Notes under the pieces: model-generated
The model's input: only the letters and a program-made list of their open reading frames with translations
Databases searched by the model: none
Told to the model about the DNA's origin: nothing
DNA from: Solanum dulcamara
Lineage: Eukaryota; Streptophyta; Magnoliopsida; Solanales; Solanaceae
DNA: 64,000 bases
Reading direction: 5' to 3'
Assembly: GCF_947179165.1 (NCBI RefSeq)
Contig: NC_077240.1
Span: 69,501 to 133,500, forward strand
Translations under genes and position numbers: made by a program
Shown: piece after piece, positions 32,801 to 45,000 of the stretch
Numbering within the stretch: the stretch's first letter is position 1
How the letters are laid out: each line of letters begins with the position of its first letter

Positions 32801-33641
32801 CTGGTTATCCTGTTTGGTTGGATGCTTGTATTTTATTGATGGTCTATGTGTAGGCACAATAGCATCTAGGACACCTTGGCAAATAGAAGGAAATAACATG
32901 GAGACATCATCCTGCCATGCTAGGACTTCACCAATACATCAACCCTATACCCAAGACAATTTCTCTTCTGAAATACCTGCAGCAACAAGCATGCACCACA
33001 AAACCCCTGCAGCTCTTTGCTCTTTTAACTGTTATGTGCAGGCACATATGTACTCAAAGGAGCTGATCAATTCTTCTTTGGAAGCAACAAGGAGCTGCAT
33101 ACATCAACATCTCCACCATCCTGCAGCACACAAGGAACAAATACAAGTTAATAGTACTAGTTACAGCAGCATGCAAAATTGTTTGGTTGTGTGGTTTGTT
33201 GGTTTTGTTTGTCTGCGCAGGTTCACAGATCCTCCCACTAAGGGAGATAATTGCTTGGCTTACTTGGACCTCTTCATCAATTCAAATTGCTTGGTAGTGT
33301 ATTTTTCTCGTGTTGTTTGCCTATGTAGGTATCCCAAGGATTTGACCACCATCCAAATGAGGGATCTACTGTTATACCTAACATGCAACAACAAGCAAAG
33401 TACCTCTTCATCTGATGGGGCACCTTGGCAAATCAAAGGCATTAACATAGAGACAGCAAACCTCCAAACTAGGACTTCGCCAAAACATCAACTCTCCACT
33501 CAAGCCAATCCATTCACTGCAACACCTGCAGCAGATCCATTGAATCTCAAAACTCCTGAAGCTCCTTGCAATTGTTATGTGCAGGCACATAAGGTAACTT
33601 CAATGGAGCTGGATCCATACAAAATGCAAGGCACACATTGA
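29883..33641 (+). pseudogene. ORF3-like frame of LINE copy 2, two nonsense mutations
   Basis: A single frame of about 1,250 codons from ATG 29883 to the stop at 33639-33641. It is interrupted only by TGA at 31575-31577 (within GTTAGGTGAGCG, where the other motifs have CGA) and TAA at 31641-31643 (where copy 1 has CAA). Both are C-to-T changes. Seven basic motifs (KRIIGDVSRAT-like) lie in this one frame, and the flanking segments match copy 1 at the protein level, such as FVCCIIAG and NNKYLEKST. As in copy 1, T-rich tracts ending GCAGG encode the hydrophobic stretches. The function is unknown. The pattern suggests a coding frame recently lost by cytosine deamination. Confidence 0.62.
30300..32620 (+). 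repeat. Seven copies of the GACGTTAGTCGAGCGAC motif in LINE copy 2
   Basis: The CGAGCGAC cores are placed by their preceding base at 30356, 30524, 30692, 31574, 31742, 32411 and 32579. Within each cluster the spacing is exactly 168 bp, and all distances are multiples of three. The first cluster has three T-type motifs (TTAGTCGAG); the other two are G-type then T-type pairs, as in copy 1. Confidence 0.9.
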
Positions 33642-34278
33642 TAGACATCCAATCAACTGCTCAAGCCAGGGATGCATCACATACAGGTTGCATTACACAA
33701 CTACTTTATGCTTCATGTTCCTCAACAACAATCCCAAGGCTGCTGGTTGCTATGGCTCCATTTACTTCATATCCTTTCATCCCCCTTAGCTGCTTCCTGC
33801 TGCTGATATTGCTTCATAATTCCTTTGGACTTACTTGGTATGATATGGCTAAAAATGGCAAAGATGACGATAATTTCCCATCCCATGCGAGATAGGAGTT
33901 TCGTATATTTTTTCTCTTTCAATTTAGCTATGTCTGATACGTAGCATAGTTGAATAGGAATAGTGTAGTTTACTTTCTTGTTTTCTCATGGAAGGGGAGA
34001 GTCTCCCTCATTTATGCTTTCTTAGTCGATTTGTACTGGGAGGATTCCTCTCATAGGTTTACTGCTTTCTAGTTATAGTTAGCCTCTTTTTGTATCGGGG
34101 ATGAGTTAGCCGACCCTAATAGGTTAGCCGACTTATGAACCACCATAGGATCGGAGGTAAGGTTTATATCCCCCTCCTTGTATTTTTATTTTGTGTTATT
34201 TATGTTAAGGCTTGGAGGTGATGCTCAACCCCTGACTGTGCACGAGAGGTGGGAGCCTCGTATAGGGTTTGTTCCCAT
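33642..34278 (+). other. LINE 3' UTR, copy 2
   Basis: Closely similar to 6349-6839 from about 33850 onward. It carries the GGTTAGCCGACYT direct repeat, the GGAAGGGGAGAGTCTCCC inverted repeat, and the CACGAG/CTCGTA hairpin arms next to poly(A), one arm base differing from copy 1. Confidence 0.75.
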
Positions 34279-34483
34279 AAAAAAAAAAAAAAAAAAACCG
34301 AAACCCCGAAACCTGAACCCGGAACCTAGAACCCCGAACCCTGAACCCCGAACCCCGAACCCCAAACTCGGAACCCCGAACCCCGAACCCCGAACCCGGA
34401 ACCCCGAACCCCGAACCCCGAACCCCCGAACCCCGACCCCCAAACCCCCGAACCCCCGAACCCCCGAACCCCGAACCCTGAAA
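34279..34483 (+). repeat. Poly(A)19 followed by about 26 CCCCGAA-type heptamers
   Basis: A longer, more C-rich version of the minisatellite after copy 1. Heptamers CCCCGAA, CCCTGAA and variants with an extra C run to 34483, then join LINE coding sequence directly. Open frames on both strands here encode only Arg-Thr-Pro or Gly-Phe-Arg repeats and are not genes. Confidence 0.93.
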
Positions 34484-35167
34484 AGAGTTGTATTTTCCAT
34501 GAGTTCTACTTCTGTCGTAGGTCCAGATGGGATGTGTGGAAGGTTTTTCCATGCTTGTTAGGATATTATCAGTGATGACTTGTTGAAACTGATCCTATAC
34601 TTCTTTAATGGCCATGACATTCCTAAATACATTTTTCGTGCATGTTTGGTTCTACTCCCAAAAGTAGACCATCCTAATGAGCTTTCTGAGTTTAGACCAA
34701 TCTCCCTTAGTAATTTTACAGGTAAAATTATTTCCAAGTTATTGTGTCTCAAATTGGCCCCTATACTTCCTCATTTTATCTCTGAAAATCAGTCTGGGTT
34801 TGTTTAAGGCAGGAGTATATCTGAAAACATAATGCTAGCTCAGGAAATCATTCATGGCATCAAAAAATCCAAGGTTGGAGACAATGTTATTATAAAGCTT
34901 GATATGGCCAAGGCATATGACATGATTTCTTGGTCCTTTATATCATTGGTTATGAGAAGAATGGGATTTGGGGAGATATTTATTGATATGGTGTGGAGGA
35001 CAATGTTTAATAATTGGTACTCTGTCATAATCAATGGTACAAGGCATGAATTTTTTCACTCTACAAGGGGTCTTAAACAAGGAGATCAATTATCCCCTGC
35101 ATTAGTCATTATTGGTGCAAAGGTGCTGACCAGGATGCTTAAAAATCTGCAACAACACTACATGTAA
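34484..35167 (+). pseudogene. LINE RT fragment (copy 3, N-terminal RT)
   Basis: A single frame from LKRVVFSM through VGPDGMCGRFF, the EFRPISLSNFTGKIISKLL block, NQSGFV, IIKLDMAKAYD and GLKQGDQLSPA to HYM. It has stops at 34559-34561, 34805-34807 and the end. It covers the RT fingers and palm that copies 1 and 2 lack or only partly show, and breaks off before FADD. The Pro of GDPLSP is Gln here. It directly abuts the minisatellite on its left, so the junction is not a normal LINE 5' end in unique DNA. Confidence 0.88.
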
Positions 35168-36006
35168 AGTAGATTCTAGGATTTATTTGTAAAATCTCAA
35201 TTTCAACTGAATCAAACCAACAAAATACAATAAAATCAATAAATTATAATCGCACAACAAAAAGATGAGTAGATCAAAGAAAAAAAATAAAGGAGAAGAA
35301 ATTTGGAGAGAGAAGATCGAGAAAGAGGCAAGAAAAAAAAGGTCAAATTTGTTCAACAATGGTATTGACTTCAAAGAAGGAAGAAGATGGTCTTTAAAGC
35401 TCAAAGAATGACTGTTAATGCCTTTTTTGAATGTCTCACGCTCTTATTTTATGTGTTTCACATGCTCCGTGTGGACTTTTGCCACATAAGATGCGAAGTC
35501 AAAAAATGTGTTTAATTTGTTGAATATAGGTGGATTTAGGGGTCCAAATGACAAAGAGATAAATAGAAAAATTCACAAAACAAACTCATACAAGTACAAG
35601 GATTCACCAGATCATTTCGCCTTAAATCAAAGGCTCTTACACGCTACGTATAACATCTGAGAGGTCCACTTAATTTCATGTATCTACGAACTAGGTGAAA
35701 TACACTTCATCCTTTCTCAGCTTGCGAGGACTCGAGAGATCATAAAAATAACAAAATGGTTAATAAAGAAAAACATGTTTGGAGGAACAGCAATTAGGCG
35801 AAGAGATTACTATGGACCTTGTACGCATTGATGAAGAAAATGTCCGCCGATATATTAACCATGAGGTGAAAATGAGGTATCTAGTTACGTTGAAGTATGC
35901 AGGAGGTTCATGTAAGTAATCTTAAAAACAAAGCCTATGAGTAGAAGGATCTATGCTTACCAGATTTTAAATTCTGACCCAAAAACAGTTCAGTAAATGG
36001 TATAGA
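35168..36006. other. Intergenic DNA and BIG1 3' flank
   Basis: No gene or bounded transposon was recognised. The last 50-100 bases before 36007 are probably 3' UTR of the minus-strand BIG1 gene. Confidence 0.45.
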
Positions 36007-39000
36007 TCACAATGTCATAATAATGGGGCCGATACAAGATTGGAAAAAATGGCTTAGTTCACGCTGAACCTCACCTGAGCTATGCTCACTCCGAACGAGA
36101 TCTATCATTAATGGGAACAACTGAGAAATGTACTTCCTAAAAGAATCCATTTGCCAACTGCACAAAATGCGTAGTACTGACAGAACCAAGGGAGTCCTTG
36201 CTACCAGTTCTTCCTTCTTCGCTGAACCCAAGGGAAGATTCCACTGGTATATTGCCTTATCATCTGGTTTCCTCTTGACAGAGTTCAACCCAGCACAGTC
36301 CAAGTATACACGTAGAATTTCTTCACATACACCCACAAGTTCTGGTTCTATATTCTTCTCTTCGACAAATGATGAATTGTTCACAAGCAGCCCATGCAAG
36401 AAATTGAGGTAATTCTGGTAGGACTCATTTTCAAAAAATACCAGAGGAGGTTCTGATATCTCAAGGATAGAACATGCTTTTTGCAGCTCCACTTGTACAA
36501 CTTTCTCAGATTTCAATTGCTGGGCATGAGAAGTGATAGCTGAATAGATTCCAAGGAGGACATTGACAGTATCAGCTGATATTGATTGCCGACACATCTT
36601 GTAGAGATCAGACGACACCTGCACATCGAAATTAAGCAGCATAATGAATAAGAAAGCAAAGTGAATCATGCTATTCTCTAATTTGATACCAACAGTGTAT
36701 TTAACACAACTCTTCCGTAAACAGTTAGTTCATCCTACTTTAATTTATTGACTACTCTCTTGTTCAAGAATTTAAAGAAAGTACCAGAACATGGGAAAAT
36801 CCTAAGATACCTGTCCAAACAGTTCATAGATAAAGAAAGGAAGCTAAGAAATAGCCCAAGGTTAATGCATAAACTATGTTTATTCCTATTTTATAACTTT
36901 CAATCATGATATTGCCACACCTACTGGCTGGTGATGTAGAGGGAAAGGATTGTGGTGTCCTTATAGGGACTTCAGCAATTAAGGGTCAATGTCCATTTAT
37001 TCACTTGGTATCAAAACACAGACACATCGATCCCATTAGTGACAACCCAGAACTAGACTGTCTTTTATACTGGTCTTCTCATCTTTCCATATTTAATAAG
37101 CGCATTAAGACTGGTAGCTTCCATTCTGCATACTTTTGCTATGCTAGTCAAGAGTTACTGAAGAAACAAGGACTCGCTACCTAGAAAATGCAGTGAGCAG
37201 AGGATAAGAATTATCACAGCACAAAAAAACATGCCCATGTGCATCCATTTTTTCTTCCCTTCAAAGGATCAACATGCAGCTTTTCTTAATAAATAATATT
37301 CTATCCATACTAATTGACCATGGAAACAACACCAAATAAGGAGACAAACAAGTATACAAAGAGCCGCTGTATGCAGTGAGTAAGGAAAGGTGGATGAAGA
37401 ACCACCTGTATGATGCGCAACTGAGCCGCTATATGATCCTTCATCCTGGAAACAACATACCCCGCAGTATGCAGGTTGTCATCCTCTGATTCATCATTTA
37501 CCAATCCAGCCCCAGAAGATGTTTCCATATCATTTTCAGACTGACTAGTAGATATCTCAATGTTGTCCATTGTTCTCAAAAGCTTCAGAAAACTGGGTAG
37601 AATGGAATATGAAGCTTCTTTCAGAGCTAGAAAGAAAACTTTCCATTCCTCTTCACATAATTTGCCTCTCAAATCACCTGCCAACCGAATTACAGAAGCT
37701 ACTCCAGTGGCTGCAGGATCCTTGCCAGAACCTTTTATAAATCCTACCATTATAGAGACTACACTAGGCAATTCTGACCTCACGATATCAAAGAAATTAA
37801 CAAATAAATCCACCAAACATTGAGCTGCCACCACAGAAGTTTCAGAGTCCCATAAACATCCATCTGGTGGTGGTATGTATCTGGATTTGAATGAGGACTG
37901 GTCATACTTCACTTGAGCTTCTGGGCTATCATTTACTGGACTGAATATTGGGTAGATTACGGACTTGAAGACATTAATCCAGAATAGGCGTGGGAAGAGA
38001 TGACCGTGGTCCTTCAAGATGTTGAACAGAACTTCCAATGCACTCTTCCTAATAGCTGATCGAGGATCTGAAGTCAATCTTGATAACCCTGAAACAGTTT
38101 GGAACCCTCCAGTAAATATAAATTACTATAACAGAAAACTACCACTTCTGATATTCCAGTTAGAAGGTTATTATAACTAGATGTCCATATAACTTAAAAT
38201 TTACATGTGCAGTCCACAATTTAGATTATGAAATTCATTTACAGTTCAGAACATTCTCATAATCAAGTTTCCTCGGGTCCTCCAGTCTTAAAGGTGTGAG
38301 GATTATGCAGAAAGGGGGTGGACTAATTTGACTTAGAAATTTGGTCATTCCACAAAAGAGCAAGGACACCCTGCTGCATTAGCCACTTGTTATTGCATGA
38401 TACAACTCGTCAGGGTTCACTGATAAGAATAGTTTAATGTTTCCAGGAAGGTAGAAGTATGGAAAAAGAAAGGCAACAACATACCTGTGAGCAGAGGCTC
38501 CCAGAAAGACATATAGTCATCCTTATCTGAGAAGATTAGCCCATCTGAAGTTTCTTTGTCAGTCACTGGAATGGATGAATCATTAGTTTTGTTTTTCTCG
38601 TTGCTAACAAGGCCCCCTTCTGCAAGTTTGACAGCACAGAAACGGAGAAAAGCAATAGCATTGAGGCTGACATCACTGTTGAATCTGCTGTTTGTGAAGG
38701 TGATGAGGCATCTAACACAATCAGTAAAAGTCAATGTTTCAGTCTCGGTGATGTAACGAAAATATTCCCGCACGATCTTTTCCATGGTTTCAAAGGCCAG
38801 CAACACAATATTCTTCCTTTCATCTGAAGCAGCAGCTGTAAAAACCTGCAAAGGTGCGTATAAAGGCCTATCACATCCCAGGTTCCGTTTCAGTACCACT
38901 TATTGAAGACTACTAACCAAAAGACAAAACTATTATACAGTAAATATTACTCTCTGTCCCAATTTATGTCGCACCCTTTCCACTAAAAAACCCCTTTACC

Positions 39001-42000
39001 TATAATGAAATTATATGTAGCCACAGAAATATCTAAGATTTATTTTAGACCACAAGCCTCAAAAGTCCTTTTTTCTTAGGATGAGAGTAGTGTTTATGCA
39101 AACCTTACCCCTACCATGGGAGGTAGAGAGGTGCTCAAGAAAAAGCATCTCAAAGCAGTTTGAAAAGAAGGGGAAATTCTATTGGTACCAATACTCTAGT
39201 TATCAGCAGCTGCTAAGGATAAAGAATTTTAGAGTATAAAATGTTGAACTAAGGATGTGATAGTTACCATAAAAACACTCTTCCACCCAGATTTTACATT
39301 ATTGACACGACTCAGAACCATTTGAGAAATACAACGAACTATCAACTCCCTGATTTCAGCAGAATTACTTTTCTGCATAACAATAACAAATGGTCTCAAA
39401 AATTCATTCTGAAAGTTGTAGTTCGCCAGTTCCTCTCGTTCTAAAAACTTCATAGCAAGTTGTCGTAATGAGTCCATAACAAAAATTGCAACTGAAAGAT
39501 TTTCTGACAAACCAACAGCCACAAAGAACTCTGAAAGAACACTCCATATGTGGGACCACACTAATCTGATACGGTTCATGTTATAGTGCCTGCAAAATCA
39601 AGATCATACTTTCATCATATTCATTTTCTAAAATTCTGTCTTTGTGAGGTATAATTTGATGAGTTCACAGACAGAATCTTACGCAACTTCAACAATTTTT
39701 GTAAGGCTAAATACACGGGGATCTGTTGGAGACTGTAGTTCTGACATCGAAACTTTGCAAAGGGCCTTGACAAAAGCTACTATTGCTTCACTGTTCAGCC
39801 TTTGGCTATGAGCAAATATGTGATTTAGTTCAAAGTTGCCGATCTGATCAAGTAAGTTCAAGTTTGAAATGAAGTTATTTATCTGTTCTGGAGTCACCAA
39901 TGCTGGAGAGTTAGCTCCGACGGCTGCACTGTCATATGAACCCCCTCGAACAACAGCAGCAACAGTTGGATTCTGGAGTGTCCCTTTTTTCTTCAGTGAT
40001 GGAAATCCAGCTGACTTCAATGTTTTTTCCTCAGATTCAGAGCTCGAGGTAGTAAAAAAGGAGGAATCAGATGGCGCGCCCTCCCCCAGCAACTGCAGAT
40101 GCTCAAATCGAGATAGACATGTCAATATATGCTCCCACGCTTCATGAAGATGATTTCCATCTTCAATGGCAATCGACATTATTGTCTGCAAAATAAAAGG
40201 ATGTTATTCCGCATGGGTTTCAGATTAGTAGAAAAACTTTTGATTGGGTTGACCATGACTTTTATAGTTGAGGAATAGTTTCTTGTTTCTGGTTTCTTTT
40301 TAGTGCACCGAAGAGGTTCTTGTTTGTAAAGAAAATGATGTGTACTTTGTAGAGTAGGCTCTCTACCTTTTGGTGTATGTTTGTACATGGGAGTTCTTCC
40401 CACATCAATAAAATTTATTTTCTTTATTTAAAAAAGGTAATCGGTGTGCATTTATTTTCATGAAGACTCTTCATCTGCTGCAAGTTTATCACTGTCTGGG
40501 CATAAGATGGTAAACTGACATGACAGAAATCAAGGAAATGGAAATTACTTTCATTGTATCAACATTCTTTTGTTTCATATCGGCCGCACAATGAAGATTA
40601 GTGAACTTTGCCATAGAGGTGACAAAAGCATCTCTCTGCGTCTGCATACCCATCACAGCTGTAATGTGCACAGCATGCCTGAACCCTAGCAGACACTGAG
40701 AAGTGGCATTCTTATCATCACTCTGGTCTAGGGTGACACTGAAAGCAGCTAGCATGGGACCCCAGCAGACTTCTACCATAAATCTCAATATAGCTGGATC
40801 TGCAATGACATAATAGATAGACCTGCAACAGGACAAGATATAAGTTTATCTGTATTTATTCACCTAAACAAGAAAATCCATGATACAAACACACATGAGG
40901 CCAGCTTGAGTTTCATGTATAACTACACCCTATCTATGCACACAATCCTTTTAATCTTCACAGTTCTACACACTGCAGCAATTCATCGGAAAGAAAAACT
41001 AATTTGTTAGCAGATGATAAAGAAAGAATCAGAATCCTATCATCATACAATCGGTACATATGAGAAGTAGATTCATAAGCCAATATGTGGAATTGAACCA
41101 TACTCAGATTTTCCAGATTTTACTTTAAACTGCTCTTGAATATGCCTCACAAGAACTCCATTTGCACCCAGTGGTTTTTCCTCTCTCTGCTTCCATACTA
41201 GATTCAGTATACCATCCAAGCCCAAAAGCTTATTAAGACTGTTACCCTGCTTGTTTTGCGGCACGGAAGAATCTGCTTTCATCTTTATCTCGTTTCTCAC
41301 AATTTGGTCATAAAGAACACCCAAATAATCTTCAGGTAAATCCTTCCCGTCGTCAATCCCCCGATTATTCCGGATAAAATCAGCTTTTGTCATCTAAACA
41401 GAGAAATACAATAGTTAAAAGTCAAAAAAGAAGCAAATACCAATCCCACTATTTTACAAGTATCATCTACGTGTGTAACAAAGTTAAGATGACTTAGTGC
41501 ATAGACTAAATATAAGCACTAAGACAGACAAAAAATTATACTCTCCAACCAGTAACACTGGCAGGTTTGGTCATCTGTGTTTACACAGCAAAATCACTGA
41601 CCAACTATGGAAGATTTTCATCACTCTCAGAGGCATACACTGGACAATGCCTAGCAAAATTGTTGACACTCTTTCTAGCTGGGAGGAAGCAGGGATTGGG
41701 GCAAGGAATAGAAACTACTGGAGGACCATTCCAGCTTGCATTTGGTGGACCATTTGGAAAGAAAGGAACTCTAGATGTTTTGAGGACAGAAGTAGCACCT
41801 TACATAAGATTAAAACAGATTGTATTTTTCCTCTTTGTTTCTGGTGTACAAAGAGTTCCCCTGCAGATACAGAATCAATCCTAGAAGTTTTAGACTTTTG
41901 TTAGGATTGTTTACTTTCTTAGCTATCAGTTTTTACATTTTCTTTGTATTGGTCTATAATACAAAGTTGTTACCTATTCAAAAAAAAGAACTACTTTATC

Positions 42001-45000
42001 TAAAAAGTAAAACACGTTTTAAATTATACATTGTATACTAATATGTAACATATCAAACTAATCAAACTAACATCTAACAAGAAATAATCCCTATATTACT
42101 GTTCCTGCATTGTGATCCATTCATTAATAATCCATGCATAACTTGTTTCTAAACAAAAACACTCCAAGGGTAAGAAATTAATGAACGTAGTACAGTAAAA
42201 CCTCTATAAATGCATATGCTTGGGACCGAAAAAAAATATTCATTTATCGAGATTATTAGTTTATCGATAAATGCATAAAATACTTATTTATCGATAAATA
42301 AATATTTATTATTTTAGAGAGTATTTTGCAGTATGTGCCTTAAGAAAGAAAAAAAATATTTTAATTAAGAATTTCAAAAGTTTAAATCTAGAAAACTAAA
42401 AAGTGTAGTCTTTGCATATTTATTATTTAAATCTAGGAAAGCTAAACGAATTTAGTGAAGTTAATTTATGTTATAGAATATATATATAGAATATGAAGAG
42501 ATTTTATGTTAACTATAAAAGGAAAAAGCTAGATGAAATTAATTTTGGTTTTGGTGGAAAGAAAAAACAATCAACTATAGAATCATATTTTAAAAAGAAA
42601 TAGTTATTGGTCTAGTATTATTGACTGATTAAATATATAAATTCTTGATGTATTCTAGTAATTATTACTTTATATTTTTTCTGGGCTTTTAATACTTTAT
42701 TTTTAATTATCATCTAATGCATTTAGCGAGAATATTACTTTAATATAACTGGCTCAAGTCGGGACCGGAGAAAAATATTCATTTAGCGAGATTATTACTT
42801 TATCGAATATTACTTTATCGAGGTTTTACTGTAGTTTTAAAAAAAAACGTTTTCAAAAATGAACAACAATGGTAGAATTCAAGAATACAAGCAGTGAATC
42901 ATACAACTACGAGAAAAACACTTCAAAGAGATTCCCAGGGTACCTTATCTTTCACCATGCTATTATGTGCATCTGTATTGAGCATTATCACAGAGTAAGC
43001 AAGCACATAAGCTGTATCTGCGCTGGTAAAAGAGTTAGGATTGCATTTACAATAGCGCTCCGCAAACTTCTCCATTATACGGTCAATCTTCTGAGCTTCA
43101 CCAGGTAATCTGAACCCTCGAAGGAAATATCTTATTGATTCACCAAAGTCCATACCTTCAAAATTAAAAGAATCGACATATGCATGCATAACTTTCAGAG
43201 GAAACTCCTCTCTTTCACCCAGATAATCACCAATGATGGTTGGATTCAATCCAGTTGTATTTTTCAGAAAAGAAGCTACATCTTCTGGGGAATTGCCAAT
43301 CTTTTTGGTGCTCATTAAGAAATCAATACCCTTTGAGGGCTTTCTGTTGAACAGTGAAACGCCTTTCTGCATTTGATCCATTTAGAGTTGTCAGTACTTA
43401 ACCATACCTCAAGTAACACAAAGTGAATGAAAGCAGCAAATGAAGATAAGGGAATGTGCTAAGCAAGATGATAAACCTGTATTTCTAATTTATGAGTACG
43501 GCGTTGCTCCAAGGCAGCAGCACCAGAAAATTCAGAATTTGCTTCCGGATGCAGCTCATAGTCTATGTTACCCTCTTCACTGACGCTGATAGCAGCTTCT
43601 GAAACTTCATGATCAGACACCTTATCTGGATTAGGATCCCCTACCTTCAGTTGTTGGTCAAACCACATCCCCATTGACTTAATAATTGTGACTAAGCATT
43701 TCACAGATTCAGAACGAAACGTAATATCTTGGACTGGGGACAGCGTAGTAGTGGAACCAGGAGGCGGACCAAGTGCAGTTTTAAGAAGACCATTAACAGT
43801 CCTGCAAATATCTGATGGAATTAAAGCTGTTTTAATTCAATTTAGGTGATATCAACATACAAAAGAGAAAAACCATGCATGTGTACTGCTGCAAAAGAGA
43901 AAAGGCATGCATGTGCATTGATGCAAAGAGAAAAGGCATGCATGTGCATTGATGCAAAAGAGAAAACTGAAAAAGTATTGACTTGTAGCCAAGCAAGGAT
44001 AGGGAGGCAGGCTTCCAGTCTTATTCAAAATGACTGCTTATAAAGTTGTGTTTGCAACCTCTAGCCATAACAACAATACCACAGTAATTTGTTCAATATT
44101 GCCAATGAGCCAAGGACACAATCTTACTCCTGAACTCACTGGTTTGAGTTCATATTCTTTATTGAACTATGTGAGAATAAGAGAATTATCCTATATCTGA
44201 TCTCTGACACAGAAATATGAGAGGAGATATATTGATGATTTGATAAAGAAATGCCTATTATAGGTGTCAAACATAATACACATGATATTCCTTTAAAGTG
44301 GGACAATATCTAACTTATGAACTTTATACACCTAACATTCTAACCATCAACACTATTTTCTATAATCGAGAAATCCCAGGGTCAGTGACGCTTCTGAAAC
44401 TAGATGAATAATGGGTCTGCCCCTCAACCTTTCTCCGTTTAACTATTACTATTAGACTTCTGTCTGCAACAGGGTTTGACCTCATGACATGCACACGACT
44501 CACACATCGCACGTCACTAGACCAAAGACCTAGGGACAAATTAAAAAATAGTGTATTTTTTTAATTAAAAAAATGCTCTAAGCAGATATAATCCCTAGCC
44601 AAAGAATAACACCGAAATAAGTTAGAATGCCCTACCTACACATGAGGCACTAATCCATACTTTTGATTAGTAAGATTTTCTTAATTGTAACATCTTACAG
44701 GCAGCAAAAGGACACAAAAGCCTCAAATTTAAATAGAACCTTAGATTTTCAAATAGAAGGAGCAGTACGAAAATTCATCAGAGATCGTGAACTACTCAGA
44801 TAAAAGAAAGAGGAATTACAAGTGAAGTGTCTGATGATTCTAAATTGTTATTCGGAGTATCTCGAAAGTTGAAAACAATAATGTTTTTGATAGAAGCTCG
44901 GAGATTGGGGAGATATTTTCTCTAACACAATACAAACACAATACAAGATGAGGTCTCAGTATTGACTATTGCTGAAGATATTAGGCTAATCGACGAAACA

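Larger units (their letters stand above)
23387..34483 (+). mobile_element. Long-tailed L1-like LINE (copy 2), 5'-truncated and split by nested LTRs
   Basis: Pieces are RT plus zf-RVT (23387-25240), a foreign insertion (about 25241-29374), RNase H (29375-29834), ORF3 relic (29883-33641), 3' UTR (33642-34278), poly(A) (34279-34297) and minisatellite (34298-34483). The 5' end abuts a gypsy integrase and starts inside RT, typical of incomplete target-primed reverse transcription. The gypsy sequence does not resume after 34483, so the locus has been rearranged since or the junctions are more complex than a simple insertion. Confidence 0.88.

Noticed and set aside
34178..34561. Arg-Thr-Pro and Gly-Phe-Arg repeat proteins on both strands
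   Set aside because: They are readings of the CCCCGAA minisatellite; only the extreme right end is real LINE coding.
36906..37184. 92-codon plus-strand frame
   Set aside because: Falls within the last BIG1 intron and shows no recognisable domain.
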